Shown: in pieces, positions 42,386 to 52,045 of the stretch | Numbering within the stretch: position 1 is the stretch's first letter | Layout of the letters: the number at the start of each line of letters is the position of its first letter | Translations under genes and position numbers: made by a program | Origin: CBDCUW01 sp965222745 | GTDB lineage: Bacteria; Planctomycetota; Planctomycetia; Pirellulales; Pirellulaceae | DNA length: 64,000 nt | Assembly (NCBI GenBank): GCA_965222745.1 | Contig: CBDCUW010000005.1 | Location: 2,418,001-2,482,000 of the forward strand | Direction: 5' to 3' | The notes under the pieces: generated by a model | Told to the model about the DNA's origin: nothing | Seen by the model: only the letters and a program-made list of their open reading frames with translations | Databases searched by the model: none

Positions 42386-43246
42386 TCAACCAGCACTCGC
42401 GGTGGGATTCCCCGTTTTTCGCTGGCACTTGGAGCAAAAAAAGGTACTCCGCCCACCCTGGACGATGCGGCGGATCACTCCGCCCGAGCACCTCTGGCAA
42501 GGCTGGCCGCCCCGATCATAGACGCGGTGAAAGTTTTGATAGCTGCCCGGATCGTTCAACGCATTGCGGTACGTTCCATCACTAAGAGTGCTTCCTTCGT
42601 GCCGAATCGCCTCCTCAAGAACTTCGATCGTCGCGGCGGCAATCCGCAACCATTGGGGGCGCGAAAGGCGATCACAACGGGCGCGAGGATCGACACCGGC
42701 GACGAACAGGATTTCGGAAGCATAGAGATTGCCAATTCCCGCAACTGCTGACTGATCCAGCAGAGCAACCTTGACGGCGCGTCGGCTTGCGCCCAGTCGA
42801 CTGCCAAATTCTTCGCCGGTCACCGCCAATGCATCAACGCCAAGTTTTTGGTCGATCATCTGCTCGACCTCCGCTGCATTCAGCAATCGCACGGTGCCCA
42901 GTCCGCGACGATCCCAAAACAACAACTGATCGCTCCCTCCGCCGCGAAGCAGCAATCGCAACCGCAGATGCTCCATGCCCGGCGGGTCCGAGAGCAATAC
43001 CAGCCCAGTCATTCGCGGCTCGATCACGATCGTTTGTTGATCTTCGATGCAAATCATCACCCGTTTGCCGCGACGATCGACATCGACGATTCGCTTTCCC
43101 CGCAGGCGACGATGGAACGCGTCGATGCGAGGTCGAAATAGAATCGGCCGCCGCTTGCAAGGCGGACGCTCGGCCGCTTCGATCCGGCTGCCGACGATCG
43201 GCATCACGCCGCGGCGCATTGTTTCGACTTCGGGAAGTTCGGGCAT
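42386..43246 (-). CDS. mutM: Formamidopyrimidine-DNA glycosylase (Fpg)
   Basis: A 286-residue base-excision repair enzyme that removes oxidised purines such as 8-oxoguanine and nicks the backbone. The catalytic N-terminus after Met removal is Pro2-Glu3 (MPELPEVET); Lys61 (RRGKR) lies in the DNA-binding loop. The H2TH motif spans AVAGIGNLYASEILFVAGV, and the C-terminal zinc finger has CQRC ... FFCSKC. Start ATG 43246 is fixed by the PELPEVE N-terminus; eight more upstream codons are excluded. Convergent with nothing; trpB starts divergently 112 bp away. Confidence 0.95.
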   Translation of the reverse strand: MPELPEVETMRRGVMPIVGSRIEAAERPPCKRRPILFRPRIDAFHRRLRGKRIVDVDRRGKRVMICIEDQQTIVIEPRMTGLVLLSDPPGMEHLRLRLLLRGGGSDQLLFWDRRGLGTVRLLNAAEVEQMIDQKLGVDALAVTGEEFGSRLGASRRAVKVALLDQSAVAGIGNLYASEILFVAGVDPRARCDRLSRPQWLRIAAATIEVLEEAIRHEGSTLSDGTYRNALNDPGSYQNFHRVYDRGGQPCQRCSGGVIRRIVQGGRSTFFCSKCQRKTGNPTASAG

Positions 43247-43358
43247 CGGTTTCGGGAAAGTCAGGTACACAAGTCAAAAAGCATCACGTTGACCTGGGAA
43301 CATACTGTGGAGAGAATCAAGGTCGCAACCTTGCCAATTCGCCTTCGGTGATTCGCCC

Positions 43359-44582
43359 ATGAGTACGACTCCCAGCCCAAGCCACGCCACCGCATCGGTT
43401 CCGGACGATCGCGGTCGATTCGGCGGATTTGGCGGCCGTTTCGTACCCGAGACGCTGACCGTGGCCCTGGACCAGCTTGCTGAAGAATACGATCGCGCGA
43501 AACAAGACCCGCAATTTCAGAGCGATCTGACTGAACTTCTGAAAACATTCGTCGGCCGGCCCAGCCCTCTTTATCACGCCCGACGATTGACCAAGTCGGT
43601 CGGCGGGGCACAGATCTGGTTGAAACGCGAAGATGTCAACCACACCGGCGCTCACAAGATCAACAACACGCTGGGTCAGGCGCTGTTGACGCTGCGGATG
43701 GGCAAGGCACGAGTGATCGCCGAAACGGGAGCCGGCCAGCACGGCGTCGCCACGGCAACCGCGTGTGCGCACTTCGGTTTGCCTTGCACCGTCTACATGG
43801 GCAGCGAAGATATCCGCCGCCAGAAACCCAACGTGTTCAGCATGAAGCTGCTGGGAGCCGAAATCTGTCCCGTCGAAAGTGGTTCGAAAACGCTCCGCGA
43901 TGCCGTCAATGAAGCGATGCGTGATTGGATGGCGTCGGTGGAAAACACCCATTACATCATCGGCAGCGTGATCGGACCGCATCCGTTTCCAATGATGGTT
44001 CGCGATTTCCAAGCGGTGATCGGCCGCGAAACACGCGAGCAATGTCGCGATACGTTCCAGCGACTTCCCGACTGCGTGGTCGCTTGCGTCGGCGGCGGAA
44101 GCAACGCGGCGGGAATGTTTTACCCGTTTGTCGAAGACGAAGGGGTTCGAATGGTCGGTGTCGAAGCGGGCGGAAGAGGCAGCCAACCCGGCGATCACGC
44201 CTCGCCCCTTTCGTTCGGAAGCCCCGGCGTGTTACACGGAAGCTATAGCTACGTGATGCAGGACGATGACGGACAAACTTGCGATGTTCATTCGATGAGC
44301 GCCGGTTTGGACTATCCCGGCGTCGGACCCGAGCACAGTTATTGGAAGGAGACCGGCCGAGTCGAATATTCCGAGTGTGGTGACCAAGCTGCGATGACAG
44401 CCTTTGACACGCTTGCCCGCAGCGAAGGAATCATCGCCGCGCTCGAATCAAGCCACGCGGTTGCCAAGGCGATGACGCTGGCGGCGGAAATGCCGGCCGA
44501 CCAGCATCTGGTCGTCTGTCTTTCCGGCCGCGGCGATAAGGACGCCATGGAGATCGCCAGGCTGCGTGGCGAGTCCTGGTAA
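43359..44582 (+). CDS. trpB: Tryptophan synthase beta chain
   Basis: A 407-residue PLP enzyme joining indole and serine to form tryptophan. Lys100 (HTGAHKINN) should hold PLP; the phosphate loop is CVGGGSNAAG, and Glu in the active-site region lies before GAGQHGVAT. The C-terminal GRGDKD is standard. Length is normal for TrpB1. The gene stands alone and divergent from mutM; trpA is about 34 kb away on the opposite strand. The initial MSTTPSPSH stretch is extra and variable. Confidence 0.97.
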   Translation: MSTTPSPSHATASVPDDRGRFGGFGGRFVPETLTVALDQLAEEYDRAKQDPQFQSDLTELLKTFVGRPSPLYHARRLTKSVGGAQIWLKREDVNHTGAHKINNTLGQALLTLRMGKARVIAETGAGQHGVATATACAHFGLPCTVYMGSEDIRRQKPNVFSMKLLGAEICPVESGSKTLRDAVNEAMRDWMASVENTHYIIGSVIGPHPFPMMVRDFQAVIGRETREQCRDTFQRLPDCVVACVGGGSNAAGMFYPFVEDEGVRMVGVEAGGRGSQPGDHASPLSFGSPGVLHGSYSYVMQDDDGQTCDVHSMSAGLDYPGVGPEHSYWKETGRVEYSECGDQAAMTAFDTLARSEGIIAALESSHAVAKAMTLAAEMPADQHLVVCLSGRGDKDAMEIARLRGESW

Positions 44583-44597
44583 GCTCCGTCCCCACAC

Positions 44598-44665
44598 GTA
44601 GCGAAAGTCGCCAAGACTTTTGACGAGCGAAGAAAACGGCCGAAACTCTTGACGAGTTCCGCTAC
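44598..44665. repeat. R3-type dispersed inverted repeat
   Basis: Begins GTAGCGAAAGTCGCCAAGAC and ends GACGAGTTCCGCTAC, giving terminal complementarity. A close relative is 57690-57768, and a short hairpin version is near 55641-55666. It follows trpB by 15 bp. Confidence 0.7.
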
Positions 44666-44720
44666 CTTTCCCATTCGCACTTTCCCATTCAAAAATCACC
44701 TACCCACTGCGGAAGAAATC

Positions 44721-45404
44721 ATGGCTTCAATCTCTTGGCTGTCTCACGGAAGTTGGCTGATCGAAGGGGGCGGACACAGCATTTTGTTGGATCCGTTCTT
44801 GGGCGAAAATCCTGCCGCGATGGCCAAAGCGGAAGACTTTGATTCCATCAGTCACGTGCTGATTTCGCACGGACACTTCGACCACGTTGCCGATGCGGCG
44901 GAGATCGTCAATCGAAACGGCGCGACCCTGGTGGCCTGCTTCGAAACCGCTCAGTGGTTTTCACAACAACACGGCATCCAGTCGACGATCGGAATGAACC
45001 TGGGCGGCGCCACGGAACTTCCCTGGGGCACGGTCAAGATGGTGCCGGCGTTACATAGCAATTCTTTACCCGACGGAACCTACGGCGGCGACCCGGCTGG
45101 GTTCGTGTTGACGATCGATCACAAACGAATCTATTTCGCTTGCGATACCGCGTTGTTCAGCGACATGCGGCTGCATGCTCATGGTGTCGACGCCGCGGTC
45201 TTGCCGATCGGTGACTTATTCACAATGGGAATCGACGACAGCGTACGCGCGACCAAGCTGATCGAACCTCAAAAAGTGCTTCCGGCCCACTACAACACCT
45301 GGCCGCCGATCGAGCAGGACGCGGCAAAATGGGCCGAGCTGATCAGCCGCGAAACCGCGGCGCAACCCATCGTGTTGGCCGTCGGCGAACGCTGCGAAAT
45401 CTAG
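44721..45404 (+). CDS. UPF0173-type metal-dependent hydrolase
   Basis: A 227-residue metallo-beta-lactamase-fold protein. Metal ligands: ISHGHFDHVAD (HxHxDH) near residues 49-59, the later ALHSNS His, and FACDTALFSDM Asp. Typical N-terminus ISWLSHGSWLIEGGGHSILLDPFL. Members hydrolyse small esters or lactones; substrate unknown. Start ATG 44721 has GGAAGAA upstream and is preferred to the earlier ATG at 44649 that lacks similarity. Convergent with the SHD1/WD40-like gene, 8 bp apart. Confidence 0.93.
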   Translation: MASISWLSHGSWLIEGGGHSILLDPFLGENPAAMAKAEDFDSISHVLISHGHFDHVADAAEIVNRNGATLVACFETAQWFSQQHGIQSTIGMNLGGATELPWGTVKMVPALHSNSLPDGTYGGDPAGFVLTIDHKRIYFACDTALFSDMRLHAHGVDAAVLPIGDLFTMGIDDSVRATKLIEPQKVLPAHYNTWPPIEQDAAKWAELISRETAAQPIVLAVGERCEI

Positions 45405-45412
45405 CTGGCGGC

Positions 45413-47338
45413 TCACTTCGAGTCGACCAACCCGTTGACCGTGAATTTGGATGACATCAGGGCGTTGTGACGATTGCCGGCTTGGGAATCTTCGCTGGGA
45501 CGCTGCATGAATTCAGGAAACTTCATGCTGCCAAAGACCGCTGTGTTGGGACTTTTCCCCAACCGGTTCAACGCATCTTTGATCGTCTCTCCGTTCTTGG
45601 TCATCAACATCTGAGGGACATTCGTGCTACTGCGCCGCCACAAGTTTTTGCCGTTCCACTGGATCACCAGGCTTGAGTCGTATTGGTTGACCACGTAGGA
45701 ACCGCGAGCGATGTAGCTGACCGCTTCCGTTTTCGGGCCGGTGATCTGCGCCACAAGCGAAATGGGGGAAGATGCCTGAACTTTGTAACCCGATTTCTCC
45801 GCCGATTTTTGAAGCCCCTGCTTCACCTGCGTCTGGTATTGCGAGGGAACTTTGGAGACGTCGATCGAAACCGCCACCCCGGGGTGAATCAGAAACATCG
45901 TGGGATCCTCCTGCGCCTTGCTAAGCGTTTCGGCGGCGGCCGGATGCGGAAAGGCGGCGGGAACCAGCACACCGCCCGATTGGCCCTGAACGGCGATGAA
46001 AGCGGTGCTGCCGCGAACCCCAATGCTGGCAGCATTGGAGTACGCACAAACTCGAATTTTGCTCGGCAAGTGGACAAGCAAACCTCCATCCAGCAGTGCA
46101 TACTCTTCATGAGGATAGGCCAATGATTTGGTCGCGATCGGCGCATCGGAAAGATGGATTTCCGTTTCCACCGTTCCACTTTCCACGTTGATCACTCGCA
46201 AGTCACCGACACTGCTTAGCAGCAACCGTTTTCCGCTGGGACTCCAGCGGATTCGGTTCCAACCGACTTGTGGTGCGTCGATGCCCATCGAACCCAAGAT
46301 TTCTCCCGACTTTGCCTTGGCGACCAACACGGTCTTGTCATTGAAGATCGCGACCAAGCGCCGGTCGGTCGACAAGTCGAAGCCAAAGTTCTTCTGATTC
46401 AACTTGACGTACCAGATCGGTTTGCGCCGATAAACGTCCCACAACACCAGGCGTCCGGAATTGTTGAGCGCCAACACCAGAGAACTCTCAATGGGATGAG
46501 CACGGCCGATCACTGCATCAACGACGCGACCGAATTGTTTGCGTGCTTGGGGGTAGGGAGTCCAACTGGGCGTGCGAACAATCTCTCTGCCCTTGAGCTT
46601 CCATAGTTGCAGTTGACCGGGTGTCTCGTACTTGCCGTCATTCTTCCCCGCACCGCGCATCAAAACCGTGCTGCCGTCATCCAGCAACGCCAGAGGCCTC
46701 ATGTTGGCTTCGACCGGTTCGGTATGAATCGCTTTACCAGTACCGAGATCAATCAGACTCAATCGCGTCATCGGTTTGGGCACTGAAAAGGAAACTGTAA
46801 AACCGGCCACCGCGCGTCGAATTTTGGAGTTGATCACCAACGGGTGCGTGTGTTCATGAAAGTTGGCTTTCTTCTGCAATCCCGCTCGCTTTGGTTCGAA
46901 ATCAAGCTCGTTGGAGGCTATCGGTACATTCCACGGCGCGCCCAGCGTGGGAACCAGCTCTTTGGCATCGCCCCAATCCACTTCCACGTTGCCGCCCCAA
47001 CCCGAACCCGATGAAGCGGAGTTCATCACGCTCCCGTCACCAGAACCAACTGCCTGAAACGGGTTGCCACCCGACGTCAATAGCTGCTGATCGCTGGCGC
47101 TAAGTCGATTGACTGGAATTTTAAGTGTCCGTCCATCTTCGGTTTGAAGAAACGCGATCTCATTTTTGACTTCCAGCAGTTGGGCCTGAACCTTGAAACG
47201 CCCCGTTGAATCGGTCCACTCGCGCACCTGGTCGACTTGACCCCAGGCGAGATCAGCGTCAAGAAAGACACCCAAGAAGATGACGGTCAGGAGCAATCGC
47301 GGCGATTCGCGTCGAAAAGAACGGTTGGAGTTTTTCAT
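45413..47338 (-). CDS. Exported SHD1-domain / WD40-like protein
   Basis: A 641-residue protein with signal peptide (LLLTVIFLGVFLDADLAWG, residues 15-33). Residues 38-90 are an SHD1 domain (REWTDSTGRFKVQAQLLEV, EDGRTLKIPVNRLSASDQQLL), common in planctomycete exported proteins. Residues 160-470 read as a WD40-like propeller (SLIDLGTGKAIHTEPV, RLVLWDVYRRKPIWYVKL, RWSPSGKRLLLSSVGDLRVINVESG). The last 150 residues are a separate mixed domain. It starts 37 bp after the kinase gene stop, so it may be that kinase's effector or substrate partner; this is inferred from position only. Confidence 0.82.
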   Translation of the reverse strand: MKNSNRSFRRESPRLLLTVIFLGVFLDADLAWGQVDQVREWTDSTGRFKVQAQLLEVKNEIAFLQTEDGRTLKIPVNRLSASDQQLLTSGGNPFQAVGSGDGSVMNSASSGSGWGGNVEVDWGDAKELVPTLGAPWNVPIASNELDFEPKRAGLQKKANFHEHTHPLVINSKIRRAVAGFTVSFSVPKPMTRLSLIDLGTGKAIHTEPVEANMRPLALLDDGSTVLMRGAGKNDGKYETPGQLQLWKLKGREIVRTPSWTPYPQARKQFGRVVDAVIGRAHPIESSLVLALNNSGRLVLWDVYRRKPIWYVKLNQKNFGFDLSTDRRLVAIFNDKTVLVAKAKSGEILGSMGIDAPQVGWNRIRWSPSGKRLLLSSVGDLRVINVESGTVETEIHLSDAPIATKSLAYPHEEYALLDGGLLVHLPSKIRVCAYSNAASIGVRGSTAFIAVQGQSGGVLVPAAFPHPAAAETLSKAQEDPTMFLIHPGVAVSIDVSKVPSQYQTQVKQGLQKSAEKSGYKVQASSPISLVAQITGPKTEAVSYIARGSYVVNQYDSSLVIQWNGKNLWRRSSTNVPQMLMTKNGETIKDALNRLGKSPNTAVFGSMKFPEFMQRPSEDSQAGNRHNALMSSKFTVNGLVDSK

Positions 47339-47375
47339 AGAACGGTCAATGGAAAAACGGGTAGTGACTTTGTTC

Positions 47376-48986
47376 CTAATCCGTTCCCACTTCTTGGAAC
47401 GGGTTCTTGCGCAAGATCTCGGCTACCAACCGGCGTACCTCCGGGTCGTCGCTTTCGGACAACGTCTCCAGTTGGTCAATCACCTTGGCAGGAACCTGGT
47501 CGGCGGGGAGTTCCACAAGCCTGCGCAACCAGTATTCCAACCGAACGTTCTTCTCAAAATCCGATTCCAAGTTGAGCAAATCCAATGCATCCAGAGGCCC
47601 TGTTCTGGTTTCCGCATACGGGACTTCCGTCTCACCGACGACGGCCGGCGCGTCCTCTTGACCAACAGTGGTCGCAGGCGTGAAAGGAGTGGAGGAGCTG
47701 CTCGTTGATACAGCAAACGCAAGCAAGATTGTTCCGGCCATACCGCCGATTGCCGCTGCGATCGTCCCCGGACGTTTCCAGCGGCTTTGTCTCAGTACCG
47801 ACGGCAGGGGTGTTTGCGACGGATTTTGGCAATGGCCCAGGCACTGGGCCAATCGATCGGCGATTTCGGCTGCCGTGTCGCGTCGTGAATCGCGATCCTT
47901 GATCAACATTCGATTCAGCAGTTGATCGAACCAAGACGGCAGATCGGGCCGGCAGTTCAAGACTGGGTTGTGAGGTTGTTCGACAATGCCGCGGATAGTT
48001 CCGTAGCTGTTTTCTGCTTCGAACGGAGTACGACCGGCAGCCAGCCAGTACATCAAACTACCCAGACTGAAAATGTCGGAACGACCGTCAATCTTCTCAC
48101 CGCGAGCCTGTTCCGGCGACATGAATGCGGGAGTCCCTGCCAGCATGCCGGTCATCGTCACCGCCTGACCGTCGGCGGCGCGAGCCAAGCCGAAATCGGA
48201 AATCACCACCGAATCCATGTCGTCTTCCAACAACACGTTGGACGGCTTGATGTCACGATGCACCAGATCTCGAGCATGAATGGCTGCTAACCCTTCGGCG
48301 ATTTGCCGGGTGACCGACAGAATCTCCATCAAAGACAAAGTGCGGTCGGCGCAGTGGCTGTGTAAAGCGCCGCTGAAAAACGGCATCACCAAATAGGGAA
48401 TCCCATCCCAAGTATCGACCGAGTAGATCTCGATCAGATGCGGATGCCGTAACGACGCGGCCAGTGTTGCCTCGCGAAAGAAGTCCGCGCGAGCTTTGTG
48501 ATGATCGACCAGGTGTGGTGCCAACGTCTTGATGGCGACGGTGCGATCGAGCGACGTATCCCTGGCTTTCAGCACCAATCCCATGCCGCCGCGACCTACC
48601 AGGTCGGTCACTTCGTATTGCGCCAGCCGCCCGATGCACTGCGAACCCTCTTCCTCCCTCAGCCAACAGCGCAAATATTCCAGTGTCGCCTGATGTGTCG
48701 TACTCTGCTCGATCAATCGCGTGGAAAACTGACTCGCCGGGCCCGTCATCAGCATGCCGATGGCGCGAGTAACGTCGGGTGCATCGGTCTTCGTATTGAG
48801 AAACTCACTCGCCTTGTTCCAGGATTCGGCGTTCGCGGCGGATCGCTCGATGTGCTGCTGGCAATCACGACAGACATTCAGATGACGCTCAATTTTCTGC
48901 GTTTCCTCGGCCGAAACGCTTCCCGCCAGAAATCGCGCCAATCGTTCTGGTTGGCAGTCAGTCGATCGTTGGGAAGGGGACATCAT
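47376..48986 (-). CDS. Membrane Ser/Thr protein kinase with N-terminal zinc finger
   Basis: A 536-residue transmembrane kinase. Residues 10-65 hold an anti-sigma-like finger, HLNVCRDCQQHIE (HxxxCxxC). The kinase domain (near 122-385) has glycine loop LVGRGGMGLV, the VAIK lysine, catalytic loop HRDIKPSNV, DFGLA and MSPEQARG. A membrane helix follows (near 410-428, PGTIAAAIGGMAGTILLAFAV), then an external tail ending in a helical segment. TTG and ATG codons lie together; ATG 48986 is used. Immediately downstream of the ECF sigma gene, so the zinc finger likely holds or senses that sigma factor. Confidence 0.92.
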   Translation of the reverse strand: MMSPSQRSTDCQPERLARFLAGSVSAEETQKIERHLNVCRDCQQHIERSAANAESWNKASEFLNTKTDAPDVTRAIGMLMTGPASQFSTRLIEQSTTHQATLEYLRCWLREEEGSQCIGRLAQYEVTDLVGRGGMGLVLKARDTSLDRTVAIKTLAPHLVDHHKARADFFREATLAASLRHPHLIEIYSVDTWDGIPYLVMPFFSGALHSHCADRTLSLMEILSVTRQIAEGLAAIHARDLVHRDIKPSNVLLEDDMDSVVISDFGLARAADGQAVTMTGMLAGTPAFMSPEQARGEKIDGRSDIFSLGSLMYWLAAGRTPFEAENSYGTIRGIVEQPHNPVLNCRPDLPSWFDQLLNRMLIKDRDSRRDTAAEIADRLAQCLGHCQNPSQTPLPSVLRQSRWKRPGTIAAAIGGMAGTILLAFAVSTSSSSTPFTPATTVGQEDAPAVVGETEVPYAETRTGPLDALDLLNLESDFEKNVRLEYWLRRLVELPADQVPAKVIDQLETLSESDDPEVRRLVAEILRKNPFQEVGTD

Positions 48987-49066
48987 CAAACGGCGCAAAC
49001 AGGGATCATCGGCTTGTCCACAATCTATTTACGCGTCCCGATTTGCTTTCTGACACGAAATGAGAA

Positions 49067-49675
49067 TTATTTTTCGGACATCCAATCGGCAACGCGCTGT
49101 CGCAACCGGCTCATGACCCTGCTTCTTGCGGCGTAGACACTGCCGACTTGTTTTCCCAGCCGCTGGGCCACGGCGGTGATCTCTTGGCCTTCGACCGTGG
49201 TCAACCAAAACGCCTGCCAGGTATCGGGGGAAAAATCGGATTCGATCTCTCTCGCAACGGCTCGAAAAACCTCTTTCTGGTACTCTTGCTCCAGCAACAA
49301 TTCTTCGCTTTCCCAGTTCTCATCGGCCATCCCCTGAAGACTGCGGTGATGCCCCGAATCGCCGCTTCCCCGGTCGGGTCGCCGGCTACGAAGCAGGCTG
49401 ATCGTGGTGTTGCGAGAAACGACAGACAGCCAGGTACGAAACCTGGCCTGCTGCGGATCGTGCGGACGTTTTGCGAGCGCTCCAGCAACCGAGATCAGCA
49501 CCTGCTGCACCACATCCTGTGCATCGGCATCCTGTAAACCGACCGCCAACGCCGCGCGATAGATGGCGGGCGTGTACATTTCGACAAACTCGTTCCACGC
49601 TTCTTCGTCGGCCGCATCGCTCAGGCGAGCGAGCAAACTGAGCCGCGTTTCGGGAGGAAGGATTGGATCTGACAC
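49067..49675 (-). CDS. ECF-family RNA polymerase sigma factor
   Basis: A 202-residue sigma factor. Region 2 (residues 20-95) has EEAWNEFVEMYTPAIYRAAL and DAQDVVQQVLISVAGAL, and RFRTWLSVVSRNTTISLLR for DNA melting. Region 4 (near 150-195) is TWQAFWLTTVEGQEITAVAQRLGKQVGSVYAARSRVMSRLRQ. The start is GTG 49675. It precedes the zinc-finger kinase by 80 bp on the same strand; planctomycete ECF groups linked to Ser/Thr kinases are known. It may direct the kinase and SHD1 genes. The target promoter was not located. Confidence 0.93.
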   Translation of the reverse strand: MSDPILPPETRLSLLARLSDAADEEAWNEFVEMYTPAIYRAALAVGLQDADAQDVVQQVLISVAGALAKRPHDPQQARFRTWLSVVSRNTTISLLRSRRPDRGSGDSGHHRSLQGMADENWESEELLLEQEYQKEVFRAVAREIESDFSPDTWQAFWLTTVEGQEITAVAQRLGKQVGSVYAARSRVMSRLRQRVADWMSEK

Positions 49676-49718
49676 GGGACTTTGGCAGGACTTAGCTTTG
49701 ACGAAGCACTCGCTTCGG

Positions 49719-50045
49719 CTAGGATTTCTCCTCCATTTCGATCTCTCGGACCAGCACTTCGTCCCCCTCGATTCTCACCTCGAAGCAGTCGACTTTGACT
49801 CGCGGGTTGTCCTCCCAAGTTCCGTCCTTGATACAAAAACGCCAAGCGTGCCAGGGGCAAGTGACGGTTCCCCCTTCCAAATATCCTTCGGCAAGGGAGG
49901 CTCCCATGTGGGGACACAGATCATCGATCGCATGCCACTGGTCCCCCTGGCGAAAGACCGCCACCATCCGGCCGTCAACCGGCACCGCGCGGCCCTGGCC
50001 GTCTTCGAAATCGTCCACCTTCCCAACTGTCTCGAATTCACTCAC
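49719..50045 (-). CDS. Rieske [2Fe-2S] domain protein
   Basis: A 108-residue soluble ferredoxin-like protein. Cluster ligands: Cys44/His46 in CPHMG and Cys63/His66 in CPWHAW. The length and shape fit small NirD- or dioxygenase-ferredoxin-type Rieske proteins that pass electrons to a partner oxidase. No oxygenase or reductase gene is nearby. It is the first gene of the minus-strand run Rieske - ECF sigma - kinase - SHD1 (43 bp to the sigma gene), which may be by chance. Start ATG 50045. Confidence 0.93.
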   Translation of the reverse strand: MSEFETVGKVDDFEDGQGRAVPVDGRMVAVFRQGDQWHAIDDLCPHMGASLAEGYLEGGTVTCPWHAWRFCIKDGTWEDNPRVKVDCFEVRIEGDEVLVREIEMEEKS

Positions 50046-50187
50046 AACGTCGTTCTCTCTTCCATTTCAACCGTCTCTGCGGGATTCCGCCTAGGATTCC
50101 CTTGCGTGTTTGCTGTGCCTATCGTCACACTTTAGCGTGGGAAACGAAATTGCCCAGCTGACGAACAAAACACCCGCGAAACGCTTC

Positions 50188-52023
50188 ATGATCAATCATC
50201 CACGACGCCGACAACTCGAATCGCTCGTTTGGCCACACGTCCAGACTCCGGCTCAGTACGTCGGTGGCGAACGCAATATCATCGTCAAGGATCATCGGTC
50301 GGTGCGTGGAAAATTGTGTCTCGGCTTTCCGGATGCCTATACGATCGGGATGAGCCATCACGGTTTGCAGGTGCTGTACTCGCTGATGAACCGTCGTGAC
50401 GATTGGTGTGCCGAACGGGTTTTCACTCCTTGGCCCGACATGGAGGCGCTGCTGCGCCGGCACGAAATCCCGCTGTACAGTTTGGAAACGTTCACGGCTC
50501 TTCGTGATTTCGACGTGCTGGGGCTGAGCTTGCAGTACGAAATCAGTTCGCCCAATGTGCTGACGATGATTGACTTGGGGGGCATTCCGCTGGAGGCGGC
50601 CGACCGCACGATGGGCGACCCGCTTGTTTTGGGCGGCGGGCCCTGCTGCCAGAACCCCGAACCGATGGCCGAGTATTTCGACGTGATGATCACCGGCGAC
50701 GGCGAACCGGTGTTGCCGACGGTTTGCGACCTGTGGCTGGAATTGAAAGAAAAGTACCGTGGTCCGGACGGCGGCTTTGCCAGCGGCCAGCAAGGACAAC
50801 ATCAGCGCGCCGAGGCGCTCGCGATCGTTGCCCGGAAAATCGAATCGGCTTACGTACCAAGGTTCTACCACCCCGAGTATGCCGACGGTCGAATCGCCGC
50901 GATGAATCGAAACCGCAACGATGTTCCTGAAACGATCGCCCCCAGCGTGATCAGTGACCTGGACGGAATCCCCGTTCCCACCAAGCCGATCGTTCCTTAC
51001 ATCGAATGCGTTCACGATCGGATCGCAATCGAAATCATGAGGGGCTGTCCGCACCTTTGTCGATTCTGCCAGAGCACAGTCATCAAACGGCCGCTGCGAA
51101 TTCGTGAAGTGGAAACCATCGTCGAAGGGGCGATCGAGAGTTACCAGAATACCGGCTACAACGAAATCAGCATCTTGTCGCTTTCCAGCAGCGACTATCC
51201 GCACTTCGAACCGTTGGTGCGGCGATTGCACAGCGTCTTTCGACCACTGGGCGTGAACATCAGTGTTCCCAGTCTGCGAGTGAACGATCAATTGCGATCG
51301 CTGCCGCAGTTGATCGGAACCGATCGCCGTAGTTCGCTGACGCTGGCACCCGAAGTGGCCCGCGACGACATGCGTGAACAGATCCGCAAGAAAATCAAGA
51401 ACAGCGACCTGATCGAAGGATGCCGGGCCGCGTTCAAGCACAATTTCGAAAGCGTCAAACTCTATTTCATGTGCGGGCTGCCTGGCGAACGCCCCGTCGA
51501 CCTGGACGGAATCGTCGACTTGGCCGAACAGATCGCGACGGTCGGAAAAGAGGTCAAAGGACGCTATGTGCGAGTCACGGCGAGCGTTTCGAACTTCGTT
51601 CCCAAAGCCCATACGCCGTACCAGTGGAACGGCATGCAGCGCCGCGAATATTTTCAGTGGGCTCACAAATACATGTGGAACCGGCGAAAGATCCGCAGCG
51701 TCAACATCAAGTGCCACGATATCGAAACAAGCTTGCTGGAGGGTGTGCTGAGCCGAGGTGATCGGCGAACCGGCAAAGCCATTCGCCTGGCTTGGGAGCG
51801 AGGGGCGAGGATGGATGGCTGGACCGAACATCTGGATCCCGACCGCTGGTGGACCTCACTTGCCGATGCGGGAATCGACGTCGAACGACAAGTTCATGAC
51901 AAGTACGAACTGAACGACAAGCTGCCTTGGGATCACGTCAACGTCAAATTCGGCCGCCGGTATTTGGAAAAAGAGCAGGGCAGGGCAACGGTGCAGTTGG
52001 CCGCGATGGCCGATGCCACATGA
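50188..52023 (+). CDS. TIGR03960-family B12-binding-like radical SAM protein
   Basis: A 611-residue protein. Residues 30-210 resemble a B12-binding N-terminal domain (LGFPDAYTIGMSHHGLQVLYSLMNRR, then PLVLGGGPCCQNPEPMAEYFDVMITGDGE). The radical SAM core has RGCPHLCRFCQ (CxxxCxxC, 4Fe-4S) near 290-300 and SLSSSDYPHF. TIGR03960 members usually travel with a TIGR03936/DUF2344 protein; no such gene follows here, as the next is a minus-strand CDF transporter. The chemistry is unknown. Start ATG 50188 (MINHPRRRQLESLVWPHV) is at the family start; an ORF extends 26 codons upstream. Confidence 0.9.
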   Translation: MINHPRRRQLESLVWPHVQTPAQYVGGERNIIVKDHRSVRGKLCLGFPDAYTIGMSHHGLQVLYSLMNRRDDWCAERVFTPWPDMEALLRRHEIPLYSLETFTALRDFDVLGLSLQYEISSPNVLTMIDLGGIPLEAADRTMGDPLVLGGGPCCQNPEPMAEYFDVMITGDGEPVLPTVCDLWLELKEKYRGPDGGFASGQQGQHQRAEALAIVARKIESAYVPRFYHPEYADGRIAAMNRNRNDVPETIAPSVISDLDGIPVPTKPIVPYIECVHDRIAIEIMRGCPHLCRFCQSTVIKRPLRIREVETIVEGAIESYQNTGYNEISILSLSSSDYPHFEPLVRRLHSVFRPLGVNISVPSLRVNDQLRSLPQLIGTDRRSSLTLAPEVARDDMREQIRKKIKNSDLIEGCRAAFKHNFESVKLYFMCGLPGERPVDLDGIVDLAEQIATVGKEVKGRYVRVTASVSNFVPKAHTPYQWNGMQRREYFQWAHKYMWNRRKIRSVNIKCHDIETSLLEGVLSRGDRRTGKAIRLAWERGARMDGWTEHLDPDRWWTSLADAGIDVERQVHDKYELNDKLPWDHVNVKFGRRYLEKEQGRATVQLAAMADAT

Positions 52024-52045
52024 GGAAGCTTGGCCAGCAACAACA

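Noticed and set aside
50125..51831. 568-codon minus-strand frame opposite the radical SAM gene
   Set aside because: Antisense shadow typical of high-GC codon use; no domain, while the plus strand has clear motifs.
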